Of a stretch of 64,000 nucleotides of DNA, positions 1-9,695 are shown piece after piece. The stretch spans positions 62,001 to 126,000 of the forward strand of contig NZ_WIPH01000002.1 in the NCBI RefSeq assembly GCF_009547075.1. Reading direction: 5' to 3'. Within the stretch, counting starts at the first letter, position 1. Every line of letters begins with the position of its first letter. The DNA comes from Gluconobacter aidae (lineage in GTDB: Bacteria > Pseudomonadota > Alphaproteobacteria > Acetobacterales > Acetobacteraceae). The notes beneath the pieces are model-generated. The model did no database searches. It was given only the letters and a program-made list of their open reading frames with translations, and was not told the DNA's origin. Made by a program: the position numbers and the translations under genes.

Positions 1-1542
1 GTTTCCGTTCTTGTCCCTCTGAATGAAGGACGGAAGCAGCGGATTGTCCGTCTGGAGCGAATTTTTGCTGGGAAGCTGCTGCGTGGTCCAGCCACCGCCA
101 AGATCCGTTATCAGCTTTACTTCGGCAAGGAACTGCTGCTGCCGCACGCTGAGCTGGGTTTCCTGATATTGCAGGGCGTTCTGCTCGGCCGTGATGACGG
201 TCGTATAGATCTGCGTTCCGGCAAGATATTCGTTCATCGAAACCTGAACCGCGGCTTCGGCGGATTTTACGGCGGCGTTCTGCAGGGCCAGCTGCTGATC
301 GAGATAATGCAGGCCCGACATCTGATCTTCGGTATCCTGAAGCGCAGCGAGAACGGTCTGGCGGTAGGTGGCAACGGCATTATCGTAGTCTGCTTCGGCA
401 CTGCGGACGGCCGCGGAACGCGAGCCCCCTTCGAAAATGGTTTCCGTAGCTGCTGCACCGAGGCTCCATGTCCGCGTTGCCGTCTGGATCAGCTGCTGGA
501 GCGGATTGCCGCTATAGCCATAGGATGCGGAGAGGGTGACCTGCGGGAAGAAAGCGCCGATTTCGTAACCGATCTCCGCATTATAGGCTTCCATATTGCG
601 TTCGGCCTGCGCCACATCCGGCCTGCGTTCCAGCAGCATGGAGGGTACGGCGACAGGTGCGGCCGGGATTGTTGCGGGGAGCGGCGAGGGGGGCAGCGTA
701 AGCTCTGCCGGTGCGCGGCCTGTCAGCATGGCAATGGCATGTTCATACTCCGCGCGCGCGATATGAGCGTTTGCCAGATTGGCCTGCGTGGACTGCAACA
801 GATAACGGGCCTGCAGAACGCTTGTCGGATCCGCAACGCCGGCATCAAGCTGGTTCTGGAGGATTTCCAGATTGTGGCGATACAGCTCCACATTGCGGGC
901 ATAGAGTGCGATCAGACTGTCCTGATAGCGCAGGTCGAAATAGTCCTGGGCCAGCTGCAGCTGATAGGACAGGCGCATATTCGCAACGAGCGCTGCATCT
1001 GCCTGCGTTGCGGCGACCTGTTCCTGGACCTGACGGCGGATCATGCCCCAGACGTCCACGGTCCAGCTTGCGGACGGCCCGGTCGTCCAGGTGTTCGTGG
1101 TGTAGGACTGCGTGGAGGTGTAGGTGAAGCCGCCACTCGTATTCTGGGCACTGCTGCCCTGCGCATACCGGTTGAAGCTGAACTTGCCGCTCAGGGTCGG
1201 GAAAAGCTGGGCACGGATCGAATCAATCGTCGCGGCAGCCTTGCGGTATTGCGCCTCGTATTCCTTCAGGCTCTGGTTGGATCTGGCGACACGTTCTTCA
1301 AGATCGTTCAGAACGGGGTCGTTAAAGACCGTCCACCAGTCACCCTTGGGCATTTTGGCAAGGTCCGGTGCGGCCATCTGCCAGCCTGGCGGTGGTGGGG
1401 CTTCCTTGAATTTCGCAGAGATGATGGCCTTCGGGCGATGATAGTTCGGCCCGACCATGCCGCCGATGCAGCCGCTCAGGAAAGGCAGGGTTGCTGCCCC
1501 CAGCAGGGTATTGCGCAGAGTAGACTTACGGAGGGCGGTCAT
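1..1542 (-). CDS. RND efflux outer membrane factor lipoprotein, NodT family (3' end cut by window edge)
   Basis: This is the outer-membrane channel of a tripartite drug or solvent efflux pump. Translating the minus strand from the ATG at 1542 gives an open frame to the window edge, so the C-terminus is missing. Residues 1-25 form a lipoprotein signal peptide with lipobox LSGC and Cys25 as the lipidated residue. The rest shows the two repeated OMF segments rich in long helices (for example LQLAQDYFDLRYQDSLIALY and the later FEGGSRSAAVRSAE). The ATG overlaps the stop of the upstream RND permease (TGATG), so it is translationally coupled and is the last gene of the efflux operon. Confidence 0.9.
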   Translation of the reverse strand, partial: MTALRKSTLRNTLLGAATLPFLSGCIGGMVGPNYHRPKAIISAKFKEAPPPPGWQMAAPDLAKMPKGDWWTVFNDPVLNDLEERVARSNQSLKEYEAQYRKAAATIDSIRAQLFPTLSGKFSFNRYAQGSSAQNTSGGFTYTSTQSYTTNTWTTGPSASWTVDVWGMIRRQVQEQVAATQADAALVANMRLSYQLQLAQDYFDLRYQDSLIALYARNVELYRHNLEILQNQLDAGVADPTSVLQARYLLQSTQANLANAHIARAEYEHAIAMLTGRAPAELTLPPSPLPATIPAAPVAVPSMLLERRPDVAQAERNMEAYNAEIGYEIGAFFPQVTLSASYGYSGNPLQQLIQTATRTWSLGAAATETIFEGGSRSAAVRSAEADYDNAVATYRQTVLAALQDTEDQMSGLHYLDQQLALQNAAVKSAEAAVQVSMNEYLAGTQIYTTVITAEQNALQYQETQLSVRQQQFLAEVKLITDLGGGWTTQQLPSKNSLQTDNPLLPSFIQRDKNGN

Positions 1543-4500
1543 CAGGACTGTGTTTCCCGGGATGAAAGATGGAAGAAGGAGGCGAGATGGGCCCGCAGAC
1601 GGCCCATGGCGCGCCCGAACCGGTCGAGATACAGGAAAATGACGGGGGTGCTGTAGAGCGTCAGAAGCTGGCTGACCACCAGGCCGCCGAGGATGGCAAT
1701 GCCCAGCGGGCGCCGCAGTTCACAGCCATATCCGTTGCCGATAATCAGGGGGACGGCGCCGAAAGCCGCGGCGAGGGAAGTCATGAGGATCGGACGAAAG
1801 CGCAAATGGCTCGCCTGACGGATGGCATCCATGGCGGACATCCCCTCACGCTGCGCCACCAGGGCGAAGTCGATCAGCATGATGGCGTTCTTCTTGACGA
1901 TACCGATCAGCAGGATCACGCCGATCATCGCCATGAGGGAAAATTCCTCTCCACAGATCTGAAGGGCCAGGATGGCGCCCACACCCGCGGACGGCAGGGT
2001 TGAGAGGATCGTCAGGGGATGAATCAGGCTCTCATACAGAATGCCCAGCACGATATAGACGGCGGCGAGTGCGGCGAGGATCAGCAGGGCCTCGTTGCCG
2101 ACTGACTTCTGGAAGGCTGCCGCGTTACCGGCAAACCCGCCATGAATATCCGCGGGGACATGCAGTTTGACCATGGCGGCCTGAACGGCATCGACAGCCG
2201 GCCCAAGTGAAACGCCCGGTGCAAGATTGAAGGAGATGGTCGTCGCAACGGACTGCCCGTCATGGCTGACGGTCAGGGCCGTGTTGGTGTTGCGCTGGCG
2301 CGAGACGACGGAAAGCGGCACCATCGTGGATGTGCTCGTGCTCACCGCAGAGCCGCTCGAGGCTGACTTGCCGCCGGCGAGGGCGTTGGCCACCGAGTTC
2401 TGATAGGAGATCTCGCTTTCGGACAGGGTGGTGGTTGTGGTTGTGGCCTTGACGCGGATGTTGTTGGATGCCGTTCCGCCTGCGGCTGTCCCGCCCGAAA
2501 TGCTGACCCACATCTGATCCAGCATTGACGGATCCTGCCAGTAGCGGGGGGCCGCCTCCATGACGACGCGGTACTGGTTGAGATTGCCGTAGATGATGGA
2601 CGCCGAGCGCTGGCCGAACGCATCATAGAGCGTGTTGGAAACCAGTTGCGGCGTGACGGAGTAGCGGGCTTCCGTATCGCGGTTGATCGCGATGTTGATG
2701 CCCTGTCCGCCCTGTTCAACATTCGAAGTGACATCCATGAGTTCTGGCAGATTCGAGAGCGCGGCCACGATCTTGGGCGTCCATTCGAACAGGTCTTCGG
2801 CGGAAGGGCCTTCCAGCGAATACTGGTAGGCGCCGTCACCGGAGCGCGCGCCCATCCGCACGCTGCCCGGCGCCATCAGGCGAAGTTGCGCGCCGGGCGT
2901 ATGGGAAAATTTGCGTGTCAGGCGCTGGATGGTCGTGGCGAGATCGTCCGTGCGCTCGGATTTGGGCTTGAGGGCGACGAACATGTTGGCGGAGTTGGTC
3001 GAACGTCCGCCCACGCCACCCATGACGCCCACGACGTCCCGGTCGGATGCGACGGCTTTCATGGCCTGGACCGCGATTTTCTGGAGTGCCTGGAACGAGA
3101 TCGACTGGTCGGCAACGACACGGCCCATGATCTGTCCCGTATCCTCGGACGGGAAAAAGCCCTTGGGCATCTTCACATACAGCACGCCTGCGAGAACCAG
3201 CGTGGCGGGGAGGGACATGGCGATCAGGAACTGGTGCCCTAGCGCCCAGTCCAGTGATTTTCCGTATCCTGTCGTCACGCCGCTGATCGTACGTTCCAGA
3301 AAACGTCCGATCCTTTTCCACAGACCCGGGCCACTGTCGTCCGTATGTGTCAGGAGCTGGGCGCTGATCATGGGCGTCAGCGTTAGGGACAGAAGCAGCG
3401 AGATGCACAGCGTGATGACCATGGTCATAGCGAATTCGTGGAACAGGCGTCCGGCGATGCCGCCTATCAGCATGATCGGTGCGAAGACGACGATCAGGGA
3501 AACGGTGATCGAGACGACGGTGAAGGCCACTTCCGTCGTGCCCCTGATAGCGGCTTCCTGCCGTTCGTAACCCATCTCCATGTAGCGGGCGATGTTTTCC
3601 AGAACGACGATGGCGTCATCGACCACGAAGCCGGTCGAGATCGTCAGGGCCATCAGTGACATGTTGTCGAGCTGATATCCCATCAGCGACATCGCGCCGA
3701 AGGTGCCAATGATCGAGACCGGAACCACGATGGCCGGAACCATGATGGCCGACAGGCTGCGCAGGAACAGCAGGACGACCGCCACCACGAGCACGACGGC
3801 GATGATGAGCGTCTGTTTCGTATCGTTCAGCGAGGCCCGGATCGTCTTGGAGCGATCGATCAGGATCGAGATATCGGTGTTGCCCGGTAGGGCGGACTGC
3901 AGGACAGGCAGGCGGCTGCGGATACCGTCGATCGTCTTGATGACGTTGGCCCCGCCTTGGGTGAACACGGTGCAGATGATGGCGGCCTGACCGTTTAGGT
4001 AGCCAGCCTGGCGGAGATCCTCGACGCTGTCATTGACCTCCGCAACGTCTGTGAGACGGACGGGCTGGCTGTTACGGTAGGCAATGATCAGGTCGCGGTA
4101 TTCTTCGGCCTTCGTGGCCTGATCGTTGGTTGAGAGCATCATGCGCTCGCCATTGGCGTCCAGAAAGCCCTTGGGGGTATGCGCATTGGCGGATGCCAGG
4201 GCCGCGCGAAGATCTTCGAACCCGATTCCGTAACGGAAGAGCCGAAGTGGATTGATCTCTACACGTACGGCCGGCAGGGAGGCGCCCCGGATGTCCACAT
4301 CGCCCACGCCTTCGATCTGGCTGAGCTGCGGGATCAGGATGTTGCTGGCAAAGTCGTAGAGTTCTTGCGGCGTCCGGGTGCCGGACGTCAGCGTCAGAGC
4401 AAGGACCGGAGGACCATTCGAATTGGCCTTCATGTAGGTCGGGTTGCTGCGCAGGGTCGTCGGCAGATCCTGCCGCGCGCCCTGTAATGCCGCTTCCACG

Positions 4501-4820
4501 TCACGCGCCGCGCCGTTGATGTCCCGTGACAGATCGAACTGCAGCGTGATGCGCGTCTGGTTGACTGTGGATTCCGACGTCATTTCGGTCACGCCGGAAA
4601 TCGCGCCCAGATGCCGCTCCAGAGGCCCGGCGATCGTACTCGCGATTTCGGACGGAGAGCCGCCAGGCTGGTTCGCGGTCACCATGATGACCGGGAAATC
4701 CACGTTCGGCAGATCGGCGACCGGAAGGGCGAAATACCCCATGATGCCGCCGATCACGAGGGCCACGGCCATCAGCGTCGTGCCAACGGGCCTTAGAACG
4801 AAGAGGCGGACCAGATTCAC
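1542..4820 (-). CDS. mdtC: RND multidrug efflux permease, MdtC-like (second of two)
   Basis: Inner-membrane proton-driven drug exporter of the HAE1/AcrB family, 1092 aa, the usual length. It starts at a GTG that overlaps the stop of the upstream permease by four bases (GTGA). N-terminal TM1 carries the family signature RLFVLRPVGTTLM. The TM4 proton-relay aspartates are present in GFVVDDAIVVLENI at about residues 400-402, and TM10-TM12 motifs such as GIVKKNAIMLIDFA near the C-terminus are intact. A low-complexity Ser/Thr stretch (TTTTTTLSES) lies in the second periplasmic loop. Two adjacent different permeases downstream of one adaptor is the MdtABC arrangement, in which MdtB and MdtC form a heterotrimer. 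Assigning B and C here is by gene order only. Confidence 0.9.
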   Translation of the reverse strand: MNLVRLFVLRPVGTTLMAVALVIGGIMGYFALPVADLPNVDFPVIMVTANQPGGSPSEIASTIAGPLERHLGAISGVTEMTSESTVNQTRITLQFDLSRDINGAARDVEAALQGARQDLPTTLRSNPTYMKANSNGPPVLALTLTSGTRTPQELYDFASNILIPQLSQIEGVGDVDIRGASLPAVRVEINPLRLFRYGIGFEDLRAALASANAHTPKGFLDANGERMMLSTNDQATKAEEYRDLIIAYRNSQPVRLTDVAEVNDSVEDLRQAGYLNGQAAIICTVFTQGGANVIKTIDGIRSRLPVLQSALPGNTDISILIDRSKTIRASLNDTKQTLIIAVVLVVAVVLLFLRSLSAIMVPAIVVPVSIIGTFGAMSLMGYQLDNMSLMALTISTGFVVDDAIVVLENIARYMEMGYERQEAAIRGTTEVAFTVVSITVSLIVVFAPIMLIGGIAGRLFHEFAMTMVITLCISLLLSLTLTPMISAQLLTHTDDSGPGLWKRIGRFLERTISGVTTGYGKSLDWALGHQFLIAMSLPATLVLAGVLYVKMPKGFFPSEDTGQIMGRVVADQSISFQALQKIAVQAMKAVASDRDVVGVMGGVGGRSTNSANMFVALKPKSERTDDLATTIQRLTRKFSHTPGAQLRLMAPGSVRMGARSGDGAYQYSLEGPSAEDLFEWTPKIVAALSNLPELMDVTSNVEQGGQGINIAINRDTEARYSVTPQLVSNTLYDAFGQRSASIIYGNLNQYRVVMEAAPRYWQDPSMLDQMWVSISGGTAAGGTASNNIRVKATTTTTTLSESEISYQNSVANALAGGKSASSGSAVSTSTSTMVPLSVVSRQRNTNTALTVSHDGQSVATTISFNLAPGVSLGPAVDAVQAAMVKLHVPADIHGGFAGNAAAFQKSVGNEALLILAALAAVYIVLGILYESLIHPLTILSTLPSAGVGAILALQICGEEFSLMAMIGVILLIGIVKKNAIMLIDFALVAQREGMSAMDAIRQASHLRFRPILMTSLAAAFGAVPLIIGNGYGCELRRPLGIAILGGLVVSQLLTLYSTPVIFLYLDRFGRAMGRLRAHLASFFHLSSRETQS

Positions 4821-7800
4821 GGAGCGCCTGTCTGGGGGTTGGAGGGCTGGTTGGGCGAAGGGGGGCTGCTGCGGCGGTGACGCTTGATGAAGGCACGGCT
4901 CCGCGTGCCGAGTTCATCCATGAACAGATAGATGACCGGTGTGGTGAACAGGGTCAGAAGCTGGGACATCATCAGACCGAAGACGATGGCCACACCCAGT
5001 GGACGGCGCAGTTCGGAGCCGACACCCGTGCCAAGCAGCAGGGGCAGGGCGCCGAACAGGGCGGCCAGCGTGGTCATCAGGATCGGACGGAAACGGAGCA
5101 TGGCCGCGCGCTTGATGGACTCAAGGGGCGTATGACCTTCCAGACGTTCGGCTTCGAGCGCGAAGTCGATCATCATGATGGCGTTCTTCTTCACGATGCC
5201 GATCAGCAGCACGATGCCGATGATGCCCATGATGTCGAGATCCATCCCGAACAGATAGAGCCCGATCAGCGCACCAATAGCGGCCGAAGGCAGGGTGGAA
5301 AGGATCGTGATCGGATGGACGTAACTCTCATAGAGAATGCCCAGCACGATATAGACCGCGATCACGGCCGCCATGACCAGCCAGACCTCGTTGGACAACG
5401 ACGAGCGGAAGGCCGCGGCCGTGCCCTGGAAGGCGGTCTGGAACTCGGGCGGCAGGCCGATCTGCTTTTCCACGCGCTCAATGGCGTTGGTTGCGGTGCC
5501 CAGCGAATAGCCATTGGCCACATTGAACGAGACGGTCGTGGCGGGGAACTGTCCGTAATGACTGATCAGCAGCGGGGAGAGCGCATGGGTGATCGTCGTC
5601 ACCTGTGACAGCGGCACGAGGCCGGAGGTCGGCTGGCGTGTCGGACCCGACGTGCTGCCACCGGCTTCGGACGAGATGCCCGGCAGGTAGAGCTGGCTCA
5701 GGGAGGTCAGATCGGTCTGGAGCTTCGGATCAGCTTCAAGAATGACGCGGTACTGGTTGGACTGCGTGTAGATCGTGGTGATCTGGCGCTGGCCGTAGCT
5801 GTCATACAGAAGATTGTCGATCGTCTGCGGCGTGATGGAGTACCGCGCGCCGGTCGGACGGTCGAGCGAGAGCTGGGCGACCAGTCCCTCGGCCTGAAGA
5901 TCGGACGTCACATCCGTCAGGGAGGGCTCCTTGCGCAGCGCATCCACGAATTTCGGCACCCAGGTCTTGAAGGTGTCGTAATCCGGGTTTTCCAGCATGA
6001 ACTGGTACTGCGTGGCGGAAATCGAGGAATCCAGCGACAGGTCCTGGATCGGCTGGACATAGAGTTCGGCGCCGGTCACATGCTGCCCGACGGCGGACAG
6101 ACGGCGCAGGATGGTCTGAAGATCGCTCGTCCGCTGTTCACGCGGCTTGAGGTTAATCAGGAACCGGCCGACATTCAGCGTCATGTTCTGGCCGTCGATG
6201 CCGACGAAGGACGAGATGCTGGCGACGTCGGGGTCCTTGAGGATCACGTTTCCAAGGGCTGCCTGACGCTCCTTCATGCCTTCGAAGGAAATGGCCTGCG
6301 ACATCACGGAGATGCCCTGGATGACACCGGTATCCTGTGTCGGGAAGAAGCCTTTGGGAATGGTCCAGGCCAGAACACCCGTCAGGATGATCGTGCCGAC
6401 CGTGACCAGAAGGGTCGTGACACGGAAGCGCAGCACCACGTCGAGCCAGCGGCCATAGCCTGCGATCAGCGCATTGATGCCGCGTTCGGTGCTGTTGGAC
6501 AGGCGGCTCCAGAGCGTGTTCTTCGTGGACGGCGCGTGCGTATCGGAGAGCAGGCGCGCGCACATCATCGGCACCAGCGTCAGGGCGACGACGGCGGAAA
6601 TGATGATGGTGATGGACAGCGTCATCGCGAATTCATGGAAGAGACGCCCGACGACGTCTTTCATGAACAGCAGCGGGATCAGTACGGCGATCAGCGAGAC
6701 CGTCAGCGAGATGATGGTGAAGCCGATTTCGCCCGCGCCCTTGAGCGCAGCGGTATAGCGGTCCTCGCCCGCCTCGACGTAACGGGCGATGTTCTCGATC
6801 ACCACGATGGCATCATCGACCACGAAGCCGGTTGCGATGGTCAGGGACATTAGCGAGAGGTTGTCGAGCGAAAAGCCCAGCAGGTACATCGCCGCCAGCG
6901 TGCCGATCAGCGACAGCGGAACGGAGAGGCTGGGAATGATCGTCGCCGGAACATTCCGCAGGAATACGAAGATCACGCCCACGACCAGCAGCATGGCCAG
7001 TGCGAGTTCGTATTCCACGTCATTGACCGAGGCGCGGATCGTCGTGGTCCGGTCAGTCAGAGGCGTGACGTCAATGCCGGGCGGCAGGTCGAGCTTGAGC
7101 TGCGGCAGGACGCGCAGCACGTTGTCCACGACGCCGATGACGTTCGCGCCGGGCTGGCGCTGCACGTTCAGAATCAGCGCGGGCGTGCGGTTGGCCCAGG
7201 CGGCGAGCTGCGCGTTTTCGGCACCTTCGACGACGGTCGCGATGTCGCGCACGCGGATCGGACCGTTGTTCTGATACGCGATCACCTGGTTCATGAGCTG
7301 TTCGACGGACTGGATCTGACCGTCGATGCGCAGGGAGGTGGAGCGCTTGGGGCCGTCGAACGTACCGGTCGGCGAATTGACGTTCACCGTGCTGATGATG
7401 GTGCGCAGCGTGTCGATCGCGATGCCGTAGGACGTCAGCTTCGGGATGTTGACCTGGATCCGGTACGCCTTGCGGTTGCCACCTGACAGGGTGACGAGGC
7501 CGACGCCGGAAATCTGGCTGATCTTCTGCTCAAGGCGCGTGTTGACGTAGTCCTCGACCTCCGGAAGCGGAAGCGTCTTCGACGTGATACCGAGCGTCAG
7601 GACGGGGGTGTCAGCCGGATTGACCTTCGCATAGATCGGGGGTGCGGGCAGATCACTGGGGAGCAGGGAGGTCGCGTTGTTGATCGCCGCCTGGACTTCC
7701 TGCTCGGCCACGTCCATCGACATGTCGAGCCCGAAGCGCAGGGTCACGACCGAGGCCCCCCCCGAGGACTGGGACGTCATCTGGTCCAGACCCGCCATCT

Positions 7801-8017
7801 GGCCAAGCTGGGTTTCCAGAGGGGCGGTGACGGACGTGCTCATCACGTCCGGCCCGGCGCCCGGATAGAACGTCGAGACCGTGATCGTCGGGTATTCGAC
7901 CTGCGGCAGGGCTGACACGGCCAGGAAGTGATAGCCGAGCAGACCGCTCAGCAGGATGGCGAACATCAGGAGGCTGGTGGCAACCGGGCGCTCGATGAAC
8001 AGGCGGGACGGATTCAC
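4817..8017 (-). CDS. mdtB: RND multidrug efflux permease, MdtB-like (first of two)
   Basis: Inner-membrane RND exporter of 1066 aa. It starts at GTG 8017 with the TM1 motif RLFIERPVATSLLM. TM4 has the GFVVDDAIVVIENI aspartate pair near residue 400, and the C-terminal half has GIVKKNAIMMIDFALEAER. It is related to the downstream permease but clearly different, so this is not a recent duplication. It lies 52 bp after the adaptor gene and overlaps the next permease by four bases. Together the pair should work with the MdtA-like adaptor and the NodT-like channel. Substrate cannot be read from sequence. Confidence 0.9.
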   Translation of the reverse strand: MNPSRLFIERPVATSLLMFAILLSGLLGYHFLAVSALPQVEYPTITVSTFYPGAGPDVMSTSVTAPLETQLGQMAGLDQMTSQSSGGASVVTLRFGLDMSMDVAEQEVQAAINNATSLLPSDLPAPPIYAKVNPADTPVLTLGITSKTLPLPEVEDYVNTRLEQKISQISGVGLVTLSGGNRKAYRIQVNIPKLTSYGIAIDTLRTIISTVNVNSPTGTFDGPKRSTSLRIDGQIQSVEQLMNQVIAYQNNGPIRVRDIATVVEGAENAQLAAWANRTPALILNVQRQPGANVIGVVDNVLRVLPQLKLDLPPGIDVTPLTDRTTTIRASVNDVEYELALAMLLVVGVIFVFLRNVPATIIPSLSVPLSLIGTLAAMYLLGFSLDNLSLMSLTIATGFVVDDAIVVIENIARYVEAGEDRYTAALKGAGEIGFTIISLTVSLIAVLIPLLFMKDVVGRLFHEFAMTLSITIIISAVVALTLVPMMCARLLSDTHAPSTKNTLWSRLSNSTERGINALIAGYGRWLDVVLRFRVTTLLVTVGTIILTGVLAWTIPKGFFPTQDTGVIQGISVMSQAISFEGMKERQAALGNVILKDPDVASISSFVGIDGQNMTLNVGRFLINLKPREQRTSDLQTILRRLSAVGQHVTGAELYVQPIQDLSLDSSISATQYQFMLENPDYDTFKTWVPKFVDALRKEPSLTDVTSDLQAEGLVAQLSLDRPTGARYSITPQTIDNLLYDSYGQRQITTIYTQSNQYRVILEADPKLQTDLTSLSQLYLPGISSEAGGSTSGPTRQPTSGLVPLSQVTTITHALSPLLISHYGQFPATTVSFNVANGYSLGTATNAIERVEKQIGLPPEFQTAFQGTAAAFRSSLSNEVWLVMAAVIAVYIVLGILYESYVHPITILSTLPSAAIGALIGLYLFGMDLDIMGIIGIVLLIGIVKKNAIMMIDFALEAERLEGHTPLESIKRAAMLRFRPILMTTLAALFGALPLLLGTGVGSELRRPLGVAIVFGLMMSQLLTLFTTPVIYLFMDELGTRSRAFIKRHRRSSPPSPNQPSNPQTGAP

Positions 8018-8018
8018 G

Positions 8019-8064
8019 GTCTTGCTGTTCCCTAATCTTGCTGTTCTGGTCTTGCGGTTCTGGG
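8019..8064. repeat. Three imperfect short tandem repeats in the mdtA-mdtB gap
   Basis: The gap between adaptor and first permease holds three near-copies of a TCTTGC(T/G)GTTC unit spaced 14-16 bp apart. It is short and untranslated, and no function is evident. It could be a simple slippage product. Confidence 0.5.
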
Positions 8065-8069
8065 GGCGA

Positions 8070-9413
8070 TCAGTGGTTGCCGGTATCGGCGGGCGAGGAT
8101 GGATCGTTGGTTCTCTGCGGTGCGTCGGAACTCTGCTGGCCGTTGCGGTGACGGCGGTGCTGACCGGCGGTCTGCTGCTCGGCTTCCGAGGTCTGCTTCG
8201 CTGCCGAAGACGTATCGGGGATCGAGACTTTCTGACCCGGACGCAGATGGCTGACCCCGTCGGTCACGACGCGGTCGCCTTCGCTCAGACCTTTCTGGAT
8301 TACCGCGTTCGTGCTGTCGGTGGCACCCACGGTGACGGGAACGGTTTCCACGGTCATGTCGGATTTGACGCGGTAGACGAAACGTCCGTCCGGACCGGTC
8401 TGAAGCGCATTGCCGGGGATGAGCAGGGCATTATGCAATGTCGTGACCAGCAGGTGGGGGTTGACGAACTGGTTTGGGAAGAGGCGTTCATCCTCGTTCG
8501 GGAAAATGCCACGCATCCGGACCGTTCCGGTCGAGGTGTCGATCTGGCTGTCGAGGGCCTTCACCGTGCCGGTAGCGATTTTCTGGGTGTTATCGCTGTT
8601 CCAGGCTTCGACCTTCAGCTCGCCGGATTCACGCAGATGGGTCGCGACTTCGTCAAGCTGGTTTTGCGGAACCGTGAAAATCACGGAGATGGGCTGCATC
8701 TGCGTCAGGATCGTCAAGCCGCCGGACTGGCCCGCGGTAACATAGTTGCCCATGTCAAGCACGCGGATACCGACACGGCCGTCGACCGGCGCGATGATGT
8801 GGCAATACATCACGTTCAGCTCGGCGTTGCGGACATTGGCGCGATCGTATTCAACCTGTCCTTCGAGTTGTTGTACCGTGAATTCCTGATCACGGGCCGT
8901 CATCGCCGAAGTCGAGTTCTGCTTGATCAGGCGCTGGTAACGGGCATTGTCCACGCGGGCCTTTTCAAGCTGCGCAATATCGGCCGCAAGCGTGCCACGA
9001 TACTGCGCGAGCGTGGCCTCGTAAGGGCGGGGATCGATCAGTTCGAGCTCGTCACCCTTATGGACGTGCTGGCCTTCCTGGTAATAGACGGCGGCGATAT
9101 GGCCGTTGACGCGCGGTGTGATCGTCACGTTGGTGATCGGGACGACCGTGCCGATTTCCTGGAAAATGACGGGCATGTCGCCGATATGGGCGGTTGCGAC
9201 GGCGACGGGCTGCACGCTTCCGTCAGCGGCTGTCCCGCGCGCATGCTTGTGTGTTGCGCCATGGGGGCGGAAAACTGCGAACAGGATCAGAAAAGCGACC
9301 AGAAGAACAATTCCCCAGAGGATCCAGCGCCGACGGGAACGTACGGGTGGGGGGGATGGCTGGGCTGTGTTGTTCGTAAGGCGGTCGTTTGAGTCGGCCG
9401 TCTGCTGATCCAT
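8070..9413 (-). CDS. mdtA: RND efflux periplasmic adaptor (membrane fusion protein), MdtA-like
   Basis: Membrane fusion protein of 447 aa linking the RND permeases to the outer-membrane channel. A short Gln/Asn/Pro-rich cytoplasmic head is followed by a single membrane anchor at residues 30-48 after RSRRR. Then come the lipoyl/hairpin/beta-barrel domains of the HlyD/AcrA family, with typical segments GTVVPITNVTITPRVNG and YCHIIAPVDGRVGIR. The C-terminal 60 residues are Gln/Ser/His-rich and low in complexity. It is the first gene of the minus-strand efflux operon and is divergent from csbD across a 282-bp gap. That gap holds small dyads but no adjacent regulator gene. Confidence 0.9.
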   Translation of the reverse strand: MDQQTADSNDRLTNNTAQPSPPPVRSRRRWILWGIVLLVAFLILFAVFRPHGATHKHARGTAADGSVQPVAVATAHIGDMPVIFQEIGTVVPITNVTITPRVNGHIAAVYYQEGQHVHKGDELELIDPRPYEATLAQYRGTLAADIAQLEKARVDNARYQRLIKQNSTSAMTARDQEFTVQQLEGQVEYDRANVRNAELNVMYCHIIAPVDGRVGIRVLDMGNYVTAGQSGGLTILTQMQPISVIFTVPQNQLDEVATHLRESGELKVEAWNSDNTQKIATGTVKALDSQIDTSTGTVRMRGIFPNEDERLFPNQFVNPHLLVTTLHNALLIPGNALQTGPDGRFVYRVKSDMTVETVPVTVGATDSTNAVIQKGLSEGDRVVTDGVSHLRPGQKVSIPDTSSAAKQTSEAEQQTAGQHRRHRNGQQSSDAPQRTNDPSSPADTGNH

Positions 9414-9438
9414 GGTGGTTCTGTCTTTCCTGTATACC

Positions 9439-9508
9439 AGAGCACTGGGCTCTCAGGCGGCGATGCTGTGTGTTTCCATACCTATAAGGCAGGAGGCCAG
9501 CGCCTGCC
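9439..9508. promoter_or_regulatory. Small dyads upstream of the efflux operon (possible operator)
   Basis: In the divergent gap there are two short inverted repeats: AGAGC-N5-GCTCT (9439-9453) and GGCAGG-N9-CCTGCC (9488-9508). They lie 26-95 bp upstream of the adaptor start, where a repressor could act. No regulator is encoded next door. The arms are only 5-6 bp, so chance is a real alternative. Confidence 0.25.
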
Positions 9509-9628
9509 ATGACGCGACCTTAAATCCTGTTCAGTTTTGGCAATGAAAATCAAAAAGAATGTAAATGATACGCTTCGTTACCTTTTCGCGGGGCTTGTCT
9601 CTTCTGCGCTCAGGGATCATATCGGACT

Positions 9629-9655
9629 GGAACCGGATGCTCCCGTCATGCGTTT
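9629..9655 (+). promoter_or_regulatory. EcfG-type (general stress response) promoter for csbD
   Basis: GGAAC at 9629-9633 and CGTTT at 9651-9655 are separated by 17 bp. This matches the GGAAC-N16/17-CGTT consensus of the alphaproteobacterial general-stress sigma factor EcfG. The predicted start would be about 35 nt upstream of the CsbD ATG. CsbD proteins are commonly stress-induced, which fits. Confidence 0.6.
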
Positions 9656-9695
9656 CAATGCAGGCATAGGTTTATCCGGACATGAGGAGAACAAG

